Shown here piece by piece: positions 53,455 to 61,727 of a stretch of 64,000 nt of DNA. The stretch is from DUZB01 sp963747555 (GTDB lineage Bacteria; Desulfobacterota; DSM-4660; Desulfatiglandales; Desulfatiglandaceae), in the NCBI GenBank assembly GCA_963747555.1, contig CAVVFZ010000036.1, positions 67,700 through 131,699 of the forward strand. Reading direction: 5' to 3'. The position numbers were made by a program, and so were the translations under genes. The stretch's first letter is position 1. Each line of letters opens with the position of its first letter. The notes below the pieces were generated by a model. That model was not told the origin of the DNA, made no database searches, and was given only the letters and a program-made list of their open reading frames with translations.

Positions 53455-55701
53455 TTACACAATTTTGGTATTTTTGATCGGCAGGTGGCGAATGCGTTTG
53501 CCTGTTATGGCAAATAATGCGTTACAGATCGCTGGTGCGATGGGTGGCACTCCCGGTTCCCCGGCCCCGGTCGGCAAACGGTCGCTCGATTCTATGTGAA
53601 CGTGGGTTTCAAAGGGCGCCTCGTGGATTCTTGCCACGGGGTAATCGTCGTAATTGGATTGTTGAATCTCTCCGTTTACTGCCGTGATCTCACCCATCAG
53701 GGCGATGCTCGTTGCGAATACCGCGGCCCCTTCGAATTGAGCGCGTACCAGATCGGGGTGTACTACCCGCCCGGCATCCAGTGCTACATCCACGCGGGGA
53801 ATAGAGATCCGCCCTTGATCGTCGAGCCTCACTTCCACCACGGCCGCCACATAGCTCAGGAAACTCCTATGTGCGGCAAAACCCAGTGCACTGCCCGATT
53901 CCTTTTTTTTGTTCGCCCACCCCGATTTCTCTGCCACCACTTCGATGACGTGTCGCAGACGACCCGTTTCCCACGGATAGTCATGAAGCGGTTTTCCGTA
54001 GTTGACATTGGTCGTCTTTTCCGCCTCGAAATCAATGGTGCGCGGTGGGCCTAAGACATCTAAAAAATATTCTATGGGATCGCGTTCCGCGACGGCTGCC
54101 AGTTCGTCAATAAATGACTGAACGGCAAACGCATGATAGATGTTGGCCACGGATCGCAACCACCCGATGCGAATGGGAGCCTTTGCCGGACCGTTCTCCA
54201 CGCGAAGATTGGGGATGTCAAACGGAATGTCCACCCATCCCTGTCCCAGATGCATTCCGTCTCCATACACCTTGCTGGTATCAAAGAGAGACAGTATGGC
54301 CGGAAACACCGATCGTTGGAGCCATGCCGTCGGTTTGCCGTCAACCCCAAGGCACGCCTTCATGTACATGCCCGCAACCGCATTATAATAATCGAACCTT
54401 ATGTCATCCTCGCGGGTCCAGGTCACCTGAACCGGTTTCTTGAGTTTCTTCGACAAGATCGATGCTTCAACGATGTAATCGGGCTTTGATTTTCGTCCAA
54501 AGCCGCCCCCGAGGAGGGTGACCTGGCACGACACGTCTTCACTGGGGATATCCAGCGCCGCGGCTACCGCATCCTGTACACCTTGTGGATTCTGGGTTGC
54601 CGCGCGGATTGCAACCTTGCCGTTCCGATAATCGGCAACAGCCACCGGTGGTTCCATGGGGGCGTGGGAAAGAAGGGGCACATAATATTCGGCCTCATGA
54701 ATTTCTGTCGCTTTCGAGAACTCAGCCTCTACGTCGCCGATATTGCGCACGATCTTTTGTGGTTTTCGCGCCGTTTCAAACAACGATTTTCTGTAGGTCT
54801 CGGACTCAAAATCCGTGTTGAGACCCGGTTTCCATTCAATGTCCAGTTTCTTGCGTCCTTTCATGGCGGCCCAGGGGTTGTCGGCGATCACCGCGACACC
54901 TCCCAGCGCTTGAAAGCCGTAGGGCGGCTTGGCGGAATCAAGCACGATCGTCTGTTTTACGCCCTTTACCTTGAGTGTCTCTGTATCATCGTAATTCTTC
55001 GCCTCGGCGCCAAGAGTCGGTGGCCGCTCTATCGAGGCAAAGACCATGTCGGTCATGCGTACGTCGGCTCCGTACACGGCTTTCCCTGTGCAGATGTCGG
55101 CTATGTCGACAATAGGTACACCTTTGCCCATGTAACGATACTCTTCCGGAGTCTTGAATCGGAGTTCTTCCACTTTCGGGATGGGCTGCCTGGAAGCCAG
55201 CTTGGTCAATTCTCCGTAGCCGAGACTCCGCTCGCTGGGGATGTGCACCACCTGGTGCTTGCGCGCCTGACACTCCTCCAGGGGGACGTTCCATTTGGCA
55301 GCCGCCGCACGTTCGAGCATAAGACGCGCCGTTGCGCCTGCCTGGCGCATGATTTCGTAAAAATCACGGATTGATCTTGATCCGTCGGTATCCTGGCTTC
55401 CGTATTTCGCGTCACCCATTGCCTGTTCGACCCTGACCATCTGCCAGTCGGCATTCAGTTCATCGGCCACCACCATCGGCAGCGCAGTGCGAATCCCGGT
55501 TCCCATCTCCGATCGGTGGGCGACGATAACCACCTTTCCATGGGGTTCGATCCCCAGGTATACGCTGGGGCGCCACAGCTCTTCTTCCTCTTTGTTATGA
55601 GAGCCTCCTCCAGACGACTCCCATGCGCGAAGGGTCAGCCCACCCCCCGAAAGGATCATATTGGGAAAACACCAGTGACTGACGCGAATCGCCCTGTTCA
55701 T
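53455..55701 (-). CDS. Molybdenum hydroxylase large subunit (IorB-like)
   Basis: A 748-residue molybdopterin-binding catalytic subunit (xanthine dehydrogenase family), hydroxylating an N-heterocycle or aldehyde. Mo-cofactor loop GGGFGRKSKP near residue 390, and the active-site Glu in TGAGEPGVPPIAPA near 710. The N-terminus normally carries a Tat signal (SRRxFL); here the corresponding VSHWCFPN has lost the Arg pair, while a perfect ribosome site (GGAGGTGAAATC) fixes the start. The protein may be cytoplasmic, or the signal may be damaged. No XdhC/accessory gene is near. Confidence 0.9.
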   Translation of the reverse strand: MNRAIRVSHWCFPNMILSGGGLTLRAWESSGGGSHNKEEEELWRPSVYLGIEPHGKVVIVAHRSEMGTGIRTALPMVVADELNADWQMVRVEQAMGDAKYGSQDTDGSRSIRDFYEIMRQAGATARLMLERAAAAKWNVPLEECQARKHQVVHIPSERSLGYGELTKLASRQPIPKVEELRFKTPEEYRYMGKGVPIVDIADICTGKAVYGADVRMTDMVFASIERPPTLGAEAKNYDDTETLKVKGVKQTIVLDSAKPPYGFQALGGVAVIADNPWAAMKGRKKLDIEWKPGLNTDFESETYRKSLFETARKPQKIVRNIGDVEAEFSKATEIHEAEYYVPLLSHAPMEPPVAVADYRNGKVAIRAATQNPQGVQDAVAAALDIPSEDVSCQVTLLGGGFGRKSKPDYIVEASILSKKLKKPVQVTWTREDDIRFDYYNAVAGMYMKACLGVDGKPTAWLQRSVFPAILSLFDTSKVYGDGMHLGQGWVDIPFDIPNLRVENGPAKAPIRIGWLRSVANIYHAFAVQSFIDELAAVAERDPIEYFLDVLGPPRTIDFEAEKTTNVNYGKPLHDYPWETGRLRHVIEVVAEKSGWANKKKESGSALGFAAHRSFLSYVAAVVEVRLDDQGRISIPRVDVALDAGRVVHPDLVRAQFEGAAVFATSIALMGEITAVNGEIQQSNYDDYPVARIHEAPFETHVHIESSDRLPTGAGEPGVPPIAPAICNALFAITGKRIRHLPIKNTKIV

Positions 55702-56502
55702 GATTTCACCTCCGTGGTCGACGGAATTCTTTCTTTGATATCTTCAGGAAACAATTTAAATTTTATCGTCCTTCATATGTTACCATCGGTATCTCAAAAA
55801 GTATGTAGAAGGAATGATGTATTTTTGCGGGAACGATAAGGTATTTTTGCCTCGGAGGCGATATGTACCCGACACCATCATGTCCTTAAATGATTCACGG
55901 AATATATCTCCCGATCTCTCAACGGACGGAAAAAACCTTCTAAAGTTTTCTTTAGAACTTACCGACATCGTCAAGAAATCGCGCATTGAGCCCTCCAGAT
56001 TCAAGAAGCTCATTCGGGAATTATTCTCAGGCTACAGGAACAATCTGGACAACAATGGGCATCGAGACGACCGCAGAATCCATTGAAGGGGCAGGTTTGA
56101 AAAAGAACTCCTGAAGAAATTAACCTTACTCTCCACACCCAAAATGGCTTCTATATCCTCACCTGTAGAATAATTTCCCGCCATTTCCTCCTAATCAAGG
56201 CTGCTTCCGGAGAGACGACCGGTCGTATCAAAGAATGTTCCGCGTGACTTGGTTACCCGCCCGGGGCGCAATTTTTGATTAGCCTGTCAAAATACTTTTT
56301 GTGTGCTTCTGACGCTGAAACAGGAAGGAAATGATTACTCCTGATTAATGAAGTACGCTAACAGCTTACAGGAAAATTTCGGTATGAATACATAATCTGC
56401 CCCATTGCTTTGTACGCAGTTTCCTTTAAACTAATGTCATAGAGTGCACAAAAGCGGGCTTTTTCATTGGCAATGGATAATCGATCAAAAAGGAGGTGTT
56501 AT
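55702..56502. other. Gene-poor stretch with one doubtful ORF
   Basis: 800 bases between the molybdenum hydroxylase and a YtxH gene. One frame (55880-56086) is listed separately as doubtful. The rest, including 56090-56500, shows no gene, repeat or clear terminator. Confidence 0.4.
55880..56086 (+). CDS. Doubtful small protein
   Basis: A 68-residue frame (MSLNDSRNISPDLSTDG...) with a credible helical, lysine-rich second half (FKKLIRELFSGYRN). There is no good ribosome site and no family I recognise. It could be a relic. Confidence 0.25.
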   Translation: MSLNDSRNISPDLSTDGKNLLKFSLELTDIVKKSRIEPSRFKKLIRELFSGYRNNLDNNGHRDDRRIH

Positions 56503-56853
56503 ATGTCTGATCAAAGAACGGAAAACGGCGATTCGGGTCATCGATTCAAATTTTTTGTGTATGGCGGCATCCTGGGTTCGCTTACAGCGTTATTGCTTGC
56601 GCCAAGATCGGGCAGAGAAACACGGAAAATGCTGGCAGACACAACGCATGATGGAATAGAAAAGGTTGAAAGGGGCATCAGGGGGGCCAAGGAGACCATC
56701 AAGGAGAAGAGGGAAAGTCTGCAGTCAGATGCCGCGGGTCTTTTGGACAAGGCGAAGAACCTTACAAGACATGAAAAAGAAACAATTATGGCGGCCATTG
56801 AAGCGGGAAGGAATGCCTACCAGGAAGAAAAAAGGGCACATGAAAATAAATAG
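56503..56853 (+). CDS. YtxH-like membrane-anchored stress protein
   Basis: A 116-residue protein with one membrane helix (FFVYGGILGSLTALLLAP) and the YtxH signature SGRETRKML right after it, then a lysine/glutamate-rich amphipathic helix. ATG 56503 follows AAGGAGGTGTTAT. YtxH proteins are general-stress membrane proteins of unknown mechanism. The next gene begins 19 bases later in the same orientation. Confidence 0.85.
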   Translation: MSDQRTENGDSGHRFKFFVYGGILGSLTALLLAPRSGRETRKMLADTTHDGIEKVERGIRGAKETIKEKRESLQSDAAGLLDKAKNLTRHEKETIMAAIEAGRNAYQEEKRAHENK

Positions 56854-56872
56854 ATGTTCAGAAGGAGGAATC

Positions 56873-57649
56873 ATGAAAAATATATCGCACTTTTTGACAG
56901 CTTTACTTATTGTATTTTTCTTTGGAACGAATTGCTATGCTGATTCAAACGAAACCGAGCCGAACAATAACATGAGTCAGGCAGATGCCTTGGTATCGGG
57001 TGGGCCGATTATGGGGCAGCTTTCATCAGATAACGATCAGGATTGGTATTATATTTGTACTTCGGCTGCTGATGTGATTAATGTTAAGTTCTCTCTTGAA
57101 GCTGCTTATATCGCCACGGTATTCTACATTTCCATCGAGGATTCCCTTGGCAACGTGCTGGCAAATAAAGACTATCTTGCCCTTTCCTTTAACGATACAA
57201 TTGAAACCACGCTCTCTGCCGCGGTGACCTCGGCGGGGATCTATTATGTCGTTATAACGTCGAGTGGAGATATTGGATATGATACGGGTTATACCCTGAC
57301 CGCGACCGTTTCCAACCCGGGTCAATGTCCAAATGAGGGCCCAAAATATGATGTCACGGGTATTTGGCAGATCGAAGGACAGCAATATTTTTTCTCTGTA
57401 AATGTTAACGGTTCCGCAATGGTGGCGGTGACGTATATCCCTGGCGCAGGAGAGAGTTTTTGGATAGGTGAAGTTTCAGGAGATATGTGGCATCTGTACT
57501 ATGCCAGTAATTTTTCGGAATTTGACGCCACTCTCACACCTACATCGGATACCACTGGAACAATGACGGTGAATAATTGCGTTCCCTTTCAAGGTGGAAC
57601 CTGTATCTTTCCCGCGGGGAATACCGTGAATGTCGTGAAGATTTTTTAA
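56873..57649 (+). CDS. Secreted protein with pre-peptidase (PPC)-like domain
   Basis: A 258-residue exported protein: signal peptide through about residue 22 (NCYADSNE). Residues 25-130 (TEPNNNMSQADALVSG, SDNDQDWYYICTS, GDIGYDTGYTLTAT) look like the bacterial pre-peptidase C-terminal (PPC) domain. The second half is a beta-rich unknown with two late Cys. ATG 56873 has GAAGGAGGAATC; in-frame upstream starts run through the YtxH gene. No protease domain, so likely a stand-alone envelope or secreted protein. A good terminator follows. Confidence 0.78.
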   Translation: MKNISHFLTALLIVFFFGTNCYADSNETEPNNNMSQADALVSGGPIMGQLSSDNDQDWYYICTSAADVINVKFSLEAAYIATVFYISIEDSLGNVLANKDYLALSFNDTIETTLSAAVTSAGIYYVVITSSGDIGYDTGYTLTATVSNPGQCPNEGPKYDVTGIWQIEGQQYFFSVNVNGSAMVAVTYIPGAGESFWIGEVSGDMWHLYYASNFSEFDATLTPTSDTTGTMTVNNCVPFQGGTCIFPAGNTVNVVKIF

Positions 57650-57704
57650 GGGTGCTTGAGAAAAGGGAAGGGTGTCGATTTTAGCCCTGTATGACCAACG
57701 GAGT

Positions 57705-57740
57705 GGGTGGGGTCGCAATGACCCTGCCCATTTTTATTTT
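57705..57740 (+). terminator. Rho-independent terminator after the PPC gene
   Basis: GGGTGGGGTC (57705-57714), loop GCAAT, then GACCCTGCCC (57720-57729): a 10-bp stem counting two G-U pairs, followed by ATTTTTATTTT. It lies 55 bases after the PPC gene stop. Confidence 0.75.
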
Positions 57741-57933
57741 CGTTCCACAAAAGAAATGACGTTCATTTTCAGCAAGCCTGCCGGGGAACCCAGGGATTCC
57801 TCTCGCCTATCCACCTCGTTAGAAAGTATCAAAAATATGCAAAATTCTTAAAAAAGGTCTTCCGTTGCGACCGTATTTGTCAATCACCTCTGGTATAGGA
57901 AGTAAATTCACGCGGACTTTCAGTGTTGAGAAT

Positions 57934-58044
57934 TTATTGTTTTTCCTGGCGGGCTCGCCAGCTATCAATGACCATGGCAGGACTGCCGGCTTTTGAGAGA
58001 AGACTACTTACGAAGACGTTGGTATCAAGACCAATCTTCAGCAC
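57934..58044 (-). pseudogene. Truncated PIN-domain toxin (VapC-like) remnant
   Basis: A GTG at 58044 overlaps the preceding small gene and reads KIGLDTNVFVSSLLSK AGSPAMVI-type sequence, the N-terminus of a COG1569 PIN nuclease with its first catalytic Asp, then stops after 36 codons at 57934. The region further downstream keeps hydrophobic patches in another frame but no intact PIN domain. A broken toxin is the best reading. Confidence 0.6.
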
Positions 58045-58207
58045 TGCCGCTCCTCAACGCCTCGATGGTCCGAACCACGTCATTTTCAATCTCATATGGA
58101 GAAACATCGGGAAGGTTCGACCGAATCTGGTCGATCACCTCGAAACGGGTACGACGCTCTGCAATCATTTGCTCATAGGTGTCAACCGGAATCAGCAACT
58201 CAGCCAC
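58025..58207 (-). CDS. Small antitoxin-like protein paired with the broken PIN gene
   Basis: A 60-residue acidic protein (MAELLIPVDTYEQMIAERR ... VVRTIEALRSGS) whose end overlaps the start of the truncated PIN gene in the usual antitoxin-then-toxin order. No known DNA-binding fold is evident at this length. With the toxin broken, it is probably a remnant. Confidence 0.5.
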   Translation of the reverse strand: MAELLIPVDTYEQMIAERRTRFEVIDQIRSNLPDVSPYEIENDVVRTIEALRSGSAEDWS

Positions 58208-58237
58208 TCCGTCCGCTCCCCGGGAATACCTGAAAAC

Positions 58238-59539
58238 TTAGATGAGATACATGTTCTCAGCTTCCCGCAGGAGGCCATCCCTGAACTTGGGGTGTGCGAG
58301 GTCGATTACCGCCAATGCTCTGTCTCTGACAGACTTTCCCTTCAGATTGGCAATCCCGTATTCGGTGGCCAGATAATGCGTATCCATGCGCGGAACCGTC
58401 ACCACGGCCCCGGATTCAAGACGCGGTACAATACGGGAAATGGCGCCATCGCGAGCGGTCGAATAGAAGGCGATGATAGATTTTCCGCCTTTTGAATTAA
58501 AGGCGCCGCGCACAAAGTCAAGCTGGCCTCCCGTTCCTGAATACTGCATGCCACCGATGGTCTCCGAATTGCACTGTCCTAAAAGGTCCACCTCAATCGT
58601 CGCGTTAATAGAGATCAAATTGTCCTGCCTCGCAATGTTCGCCGGGTCGTTAATATAAGAGACCGGATAACTCTCGCAGCTCGGATTGTCATGCAGGAAA
58701 TCATAGAGTTCGCGATCCCCCAGGGCGTTGGTAAACAAGTGTTTTCTGGGATGGAAGCTTTTTCTTCGGCCCGTCGCTACCCCTTTCTTAATCAGGTCGG
58801 CAATTCCGGGACATAGAAGCTCGCTGTGAATCCCCAAATCCTTTCGGTCGCTCAGGTACTCGCATACCACATTGGGTATGCCCCCGAAACCTACCTGGAT
58901 TGTCGCCCCATCCGGCACCTCGGCTGCTACGATCTCTGCAATGGCATTCGCCTCAGGCTTCGGCGGGGTTGGGCTGACCTCCAGAAGAGGCGCCTCATTT
59001 TCAATCAGTGCGTCCACCTCCGAGATATGAAGCAGTGAGTCTCCGAAAACACGCGGCATCCGGGGATTCACTTCGACGATGAGCTTTTTACAACAGCGGG
59101 CTGCAGTGGAGATGTAGTCGTTTATGGCGCCGAAAGTGAAAAACCCGTTTTTGTCCATCGGTGAAACAGTGGTCATGGCCACATCAACGTCCATCAATTC
59201 ACTGATAAACCGGGGTATCTGGTGGAACAGATTGGGCACGAAACAGTTCAGACCCACCCGAACCATATTCCGATCAGCGGGCGAGACAAACCATGTGTAG
59301 GCGTTGACGCAGTCACTCAGATCGACGGCCAGATAGCTCTCCAGGGCATACCTGCCAGGCAGCAGCGTGTGAATATTGACATTCCTGAGATCCCCTGCCC
59401 GCAGTCGCGCCGCAACGGCCCGGAGCAGCGCAGGCGGCTCGCCGCAGGCCATTCCATGAACAATTGTAGAGGAATCCGCAATGCCGGCCACGGCCTGTTC
59501 GGCGGTAATCCTTTTCCTTGCATATAAATCACTGTACAT
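58238..59539 (-). CDS. Acyl-CoA:acetate CoA-transferase / acetyl-CoA hydrolase family
   Basis: A 433-residue class I CoA-transferase (Cat2/4-hydroxybutyrate type). The N-terminal half carries FVPNLFHQIPRF and VSPMDKNGFFTFG; the catalytic Glu is in VDLLGQCNSETIGG near residue 320, and GGKSIIAFYSTA follows. Enzymes of this family move CoA between acyl groups in anaerobic fermentation or hydrolyse acetyl-CoA. Alone on its strand between the PIN remnant and the MliC gene. Substrate not assignable. Confidence 0.9.
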   Translation of the reverse strand: MYSDLYARKRITAEQAVAGIADSSTIVHGMACGEPPALLRAVAARLRAGDLRNVNIHTLLPGRYALESYLAVDLSDCVNAYTWFVSPADRNMVRVGLNCFVPNLFHQIPRFISELMDVDVAMTTVSPMDKNGFFTFGAINDYISTAARCCKKLIVEVNPRMPRVFGDSLLHISEVDALIENEAPLLEVSPTPPKPEANAIAEIVAAEVPDGATIQVGFGGIPNVVCEYLSDRKDLGIHSELLCPGIADLIKKGVATGRRKSFHPRKHLFTNALGDRELYDFLHDNPSCESYPVSYINDPANIARQDNLISINATIEVDLLGQCNSETIGGMQYSGTGGQLDFVRGAFNSKGGKSIIAFYSTARDGAISRIVPRLESGAVVTVPRMDTHYLATEYGIANLKGKSVRDRALAVIDLAHPKFRDGLLREAENMYLI

Positions 59540-59866
59540 AAGACTGTTCCTTTCCTGTTAGAACCTGCGTGAGCCTCATAAAATGTTCCATATCCGCCCG
59601 TCCATATCCCTTAATGAGGAGACCGTTAGATGAGGAATTGGATCATAAGCGAAAGGCATTTCCTGGTCAAGCACCGGTCGCGTCGGAACTGACGCTTCCA
59701 TCGTTCCAAATTGCTGTTCGACATGTGTTATCCTTGCCCAGGGAATGGCCAACATAATTTTCTGCTTTCGAATGAACGTTCAGGGTAACCGGAGTGCAAT
59801 GGAAGATCGTCACATAACCACGTTGCTATCCAAGTACGTCCGATCAACAATACATTGTTCGGCCGA
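59540..59866. other. Gene-free stretch between CoA-transferase and MliC-like gene
   Basis: 327 bases with no convincing frame, hairpin or promoter that I can identify; likely the leader of the CoA-transferase gene. Confidence 0.4.
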
Positions 59867-60256
59867 TTATTTTTTCTCCTGCATTTCCTTCAACTCCGAA
59901 TATTTCGTTTTCCATTTGCCATCTGCATCTCTGACATCAACACGGACAATGCCCTGGTGTGTCCACCACACAAGTTCTCTTTCGTCCGTATATCTCACGC
60001 CTGACGCAGAGACGACCTGAGGTAACGTAAATTCCCGGCCGTCTGGTATCTTTACTTTGACAAAATGGAGGCTGCCGTCAGACAGGGAGCCATATCTCGC
60101 CACAAACTTCTCCCCGTTAGCACTGTTATAGTAAACAGGCGGCCCGATTTCCACAGTCAGTACTTTCTTGTTCAGGCTTGCGACACAACCGCCCAGGCAT
60201 ACGGCCAATATGCTTATGACCAATGTTGCCGTTCTTGAGTTAAACATTTTGTTCAC
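59867..60256 (-). CDS. MliC-family lysozyme-inhibitor-like lipoprotein
   Basis: A 129-residue lipoprotein with lipobox LGGC near residue 24. The C-terminal part has the MliC-type pattern LPQVVSASGVRYTDERELVWW with G-x-V-R-V afterwards. MliC proteins protect peptidoglycan from c-type lysozyme at the outer membrane; here the usual paired Cys of many members are absent. ATG 60256 or ATG 60247 could start it. Confidence 0.75.
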   Translation of the reverse strand: MNKMFNSRTATLVISILAVCLGGCVASLNKKVLTVEIGPPVYYNSANGEKFVARYGSLSDGSLHFVKVKIPDGREFTLPQVVSASGVRYTDERELVWWTHQGIVRVDVRDADGKWKTKYSELKEMQEKK

Positions 60257-60404
60257 CTGTCAGATATCACGTTATTTGTCGTTTCTTAAATGTGGCGATA
60301 GCAGATACAGCAGATCAAGCACGCCGCAACGGATGATCTTGCGTCCTGGCATAGGACGGACCTTCTTCCGACACAACAGGTGCTCTGTACCGGCCTGCCA
60401 TTCT

Positions 60405-61104
60405 TTCTGCTTCTTCCCTGATTTCTTCTCTCTTGGTAAATAGGGAGTCCAGAGAGTCATAGAAAACGGTTCCGCGAAAGACCTTGAGCATATCCCTTCC
60501 GAAATAAAGGGCCATCAGTTCCGTCAGGCTGAACGGGAGAGGGATCTGGTGCTTCACCGTCCACCTTTTCGGTATAGATGGGGAACCCCGCCACCTGGAG
60601 GGCCTCCAGGTCCCGGTACAGGGTCCGGGGATGGCACTCCAGATCCTCGCCAGTTCAGCAGCCGATTTCCCCATTTTGGACGCGATCAATGTCTGGATAA
60701 TCTTCCACTGCCTGCCTAACTGGTCTCCTTTGGCCATGGTAACCCTCCTGAAAGAATTCCTCTCGCACATTTCTTCTGCTTCTTCCCTGATCTCTTCTCT
60801 CGGTAAATAGGGAGTCCAGAGAGTCATAGAAAACGGTTCCGCGAAAGACCTTGAGCATATCCCTTCCGAAAATAAAGGGCCATCAGTTCCGTCAGGCTGA
60901 ACGGGAGAGGGATTCTGCGCCTCCACCGTCCACCTTTTCGGTATAGATGGGGAACCCCGCCACCTGGAGGGCCTCCAGGTCCCGGTACAGGGTCCGCATG
61001 TAAATTTCCATCCTCGCCAGTTCAGCAGCCGATTTCCCCATTTTGGACGCGATCAATGTCTGGATAATCTTCCACTGCCTGCCTAACTGGTCTCGTTTGG
61101 CCAT
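60405..61104 (-). pseudogene. Tandemly duplicated, frameshifted WYL/YafY-type regulator
   Basis: Both units encode a YafY-type HTH opening, MAKRDQLGRQWKIIQTLI (start 61104) and MAKGDQLGRQWKIIQTLI (start 60737), then AGFPIYTEKVDG and SLTELMALYFGRD. In the upstream copy the wing region is rewritten (ARMEIYMRTLYRD) and frames shift after VDGG; in the downstream copy DLECHPRTLYRD is present but out of frame with its surroundings. Neither unit keeps the C-terminal WYL domain. A once intact regulator was duplicated and then decayed; its target is unknown. Confidence 0.75.
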
Positions 61105-61131
61105 GATAACCCTCCTGAAAGAATTCCTCTC
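60405..61131. repeat. Tandem direct duplication of ~365 bp
   Basis: Bases 60405-60773 and 60774-61131 are near-identical direct copies (same order of TCTGCTTCTTCCCTG, GGAGTCCAGAGAGTC, CCACCTTTTCGGTATAG, CTGCCTGCCTAACTGG and AAAGAATTCCTCTC) with a few indels. They duplicate the regulator gene fragment described separately. Confidence 0.85.
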
Positions 61132-61316
61132 ACCCACTCACTTCGTTCGTTAGAGTTCTCAGAGAACACGGAGAAAAACTCTGCGATTTCTGTGATCTCT
61201 GCCTGCCCCGTTTGCCCTGTGGAATACGAAGTCCATTCCTCCGAGGTAGCTCCTGGGAAGATGGTACTGGGGTGAGAGATATCCATAGTCTGAATCTGAA
61301 CTGACTTTTTGCGACT

Positions 61317-61727
61317 CTACCAAGTATTAGGTTTGTAAATGGAGGTTCCGGGTATGGGGTCGGGCAATTGCGATTTTGTCAATACGCCTTTACGAATGCG
61401 GTTCACGAAATTGGCATATTGCATCAGTTCCCTTGATGGATGACCTTTTTCCGGAGTGATGAGGCCAATAAGCTTTTGATGCTCCACTTTGATAAGCCTG
61501 AAAGACTCAGCCAGATCACTGTCATTGGATACAATCACAGCGCAATCGTATTTATCAAGCCAGCAGTCGTTCAGGAGATGGACCTCAAGATTGACATCCG
61601 AGCCTTTTTCTTCGGTCTTGATATATCTACAAATCTTTGGTTATGGGTTGGTCTTGCCAAAGGTGCTGAAACCACATGACTTAGAAAATGCCCATAATAG
61701 ATGGAAATTTCAGGAATGAGTTTTTGA
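61317..61727 (-). pseudogene. NYN-domain protein, C-terminal part (split by IS)
   Basis: Resumes the interrupted gene: QKLIPEISIYYGHFLSHVV just inside the IS boundary, then KTEEKGSDVNLEVHLLND and VIVSNDSDLAESFRL (the conserved Asp pair of the NYN/PIN-like nuclease fold). Between RFVDI and IKTEE (near 61622) one base is missing, so besides the insertion there is a frameshift (or a sequence error). Ends at KPNTW. Confidence 0.8.
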
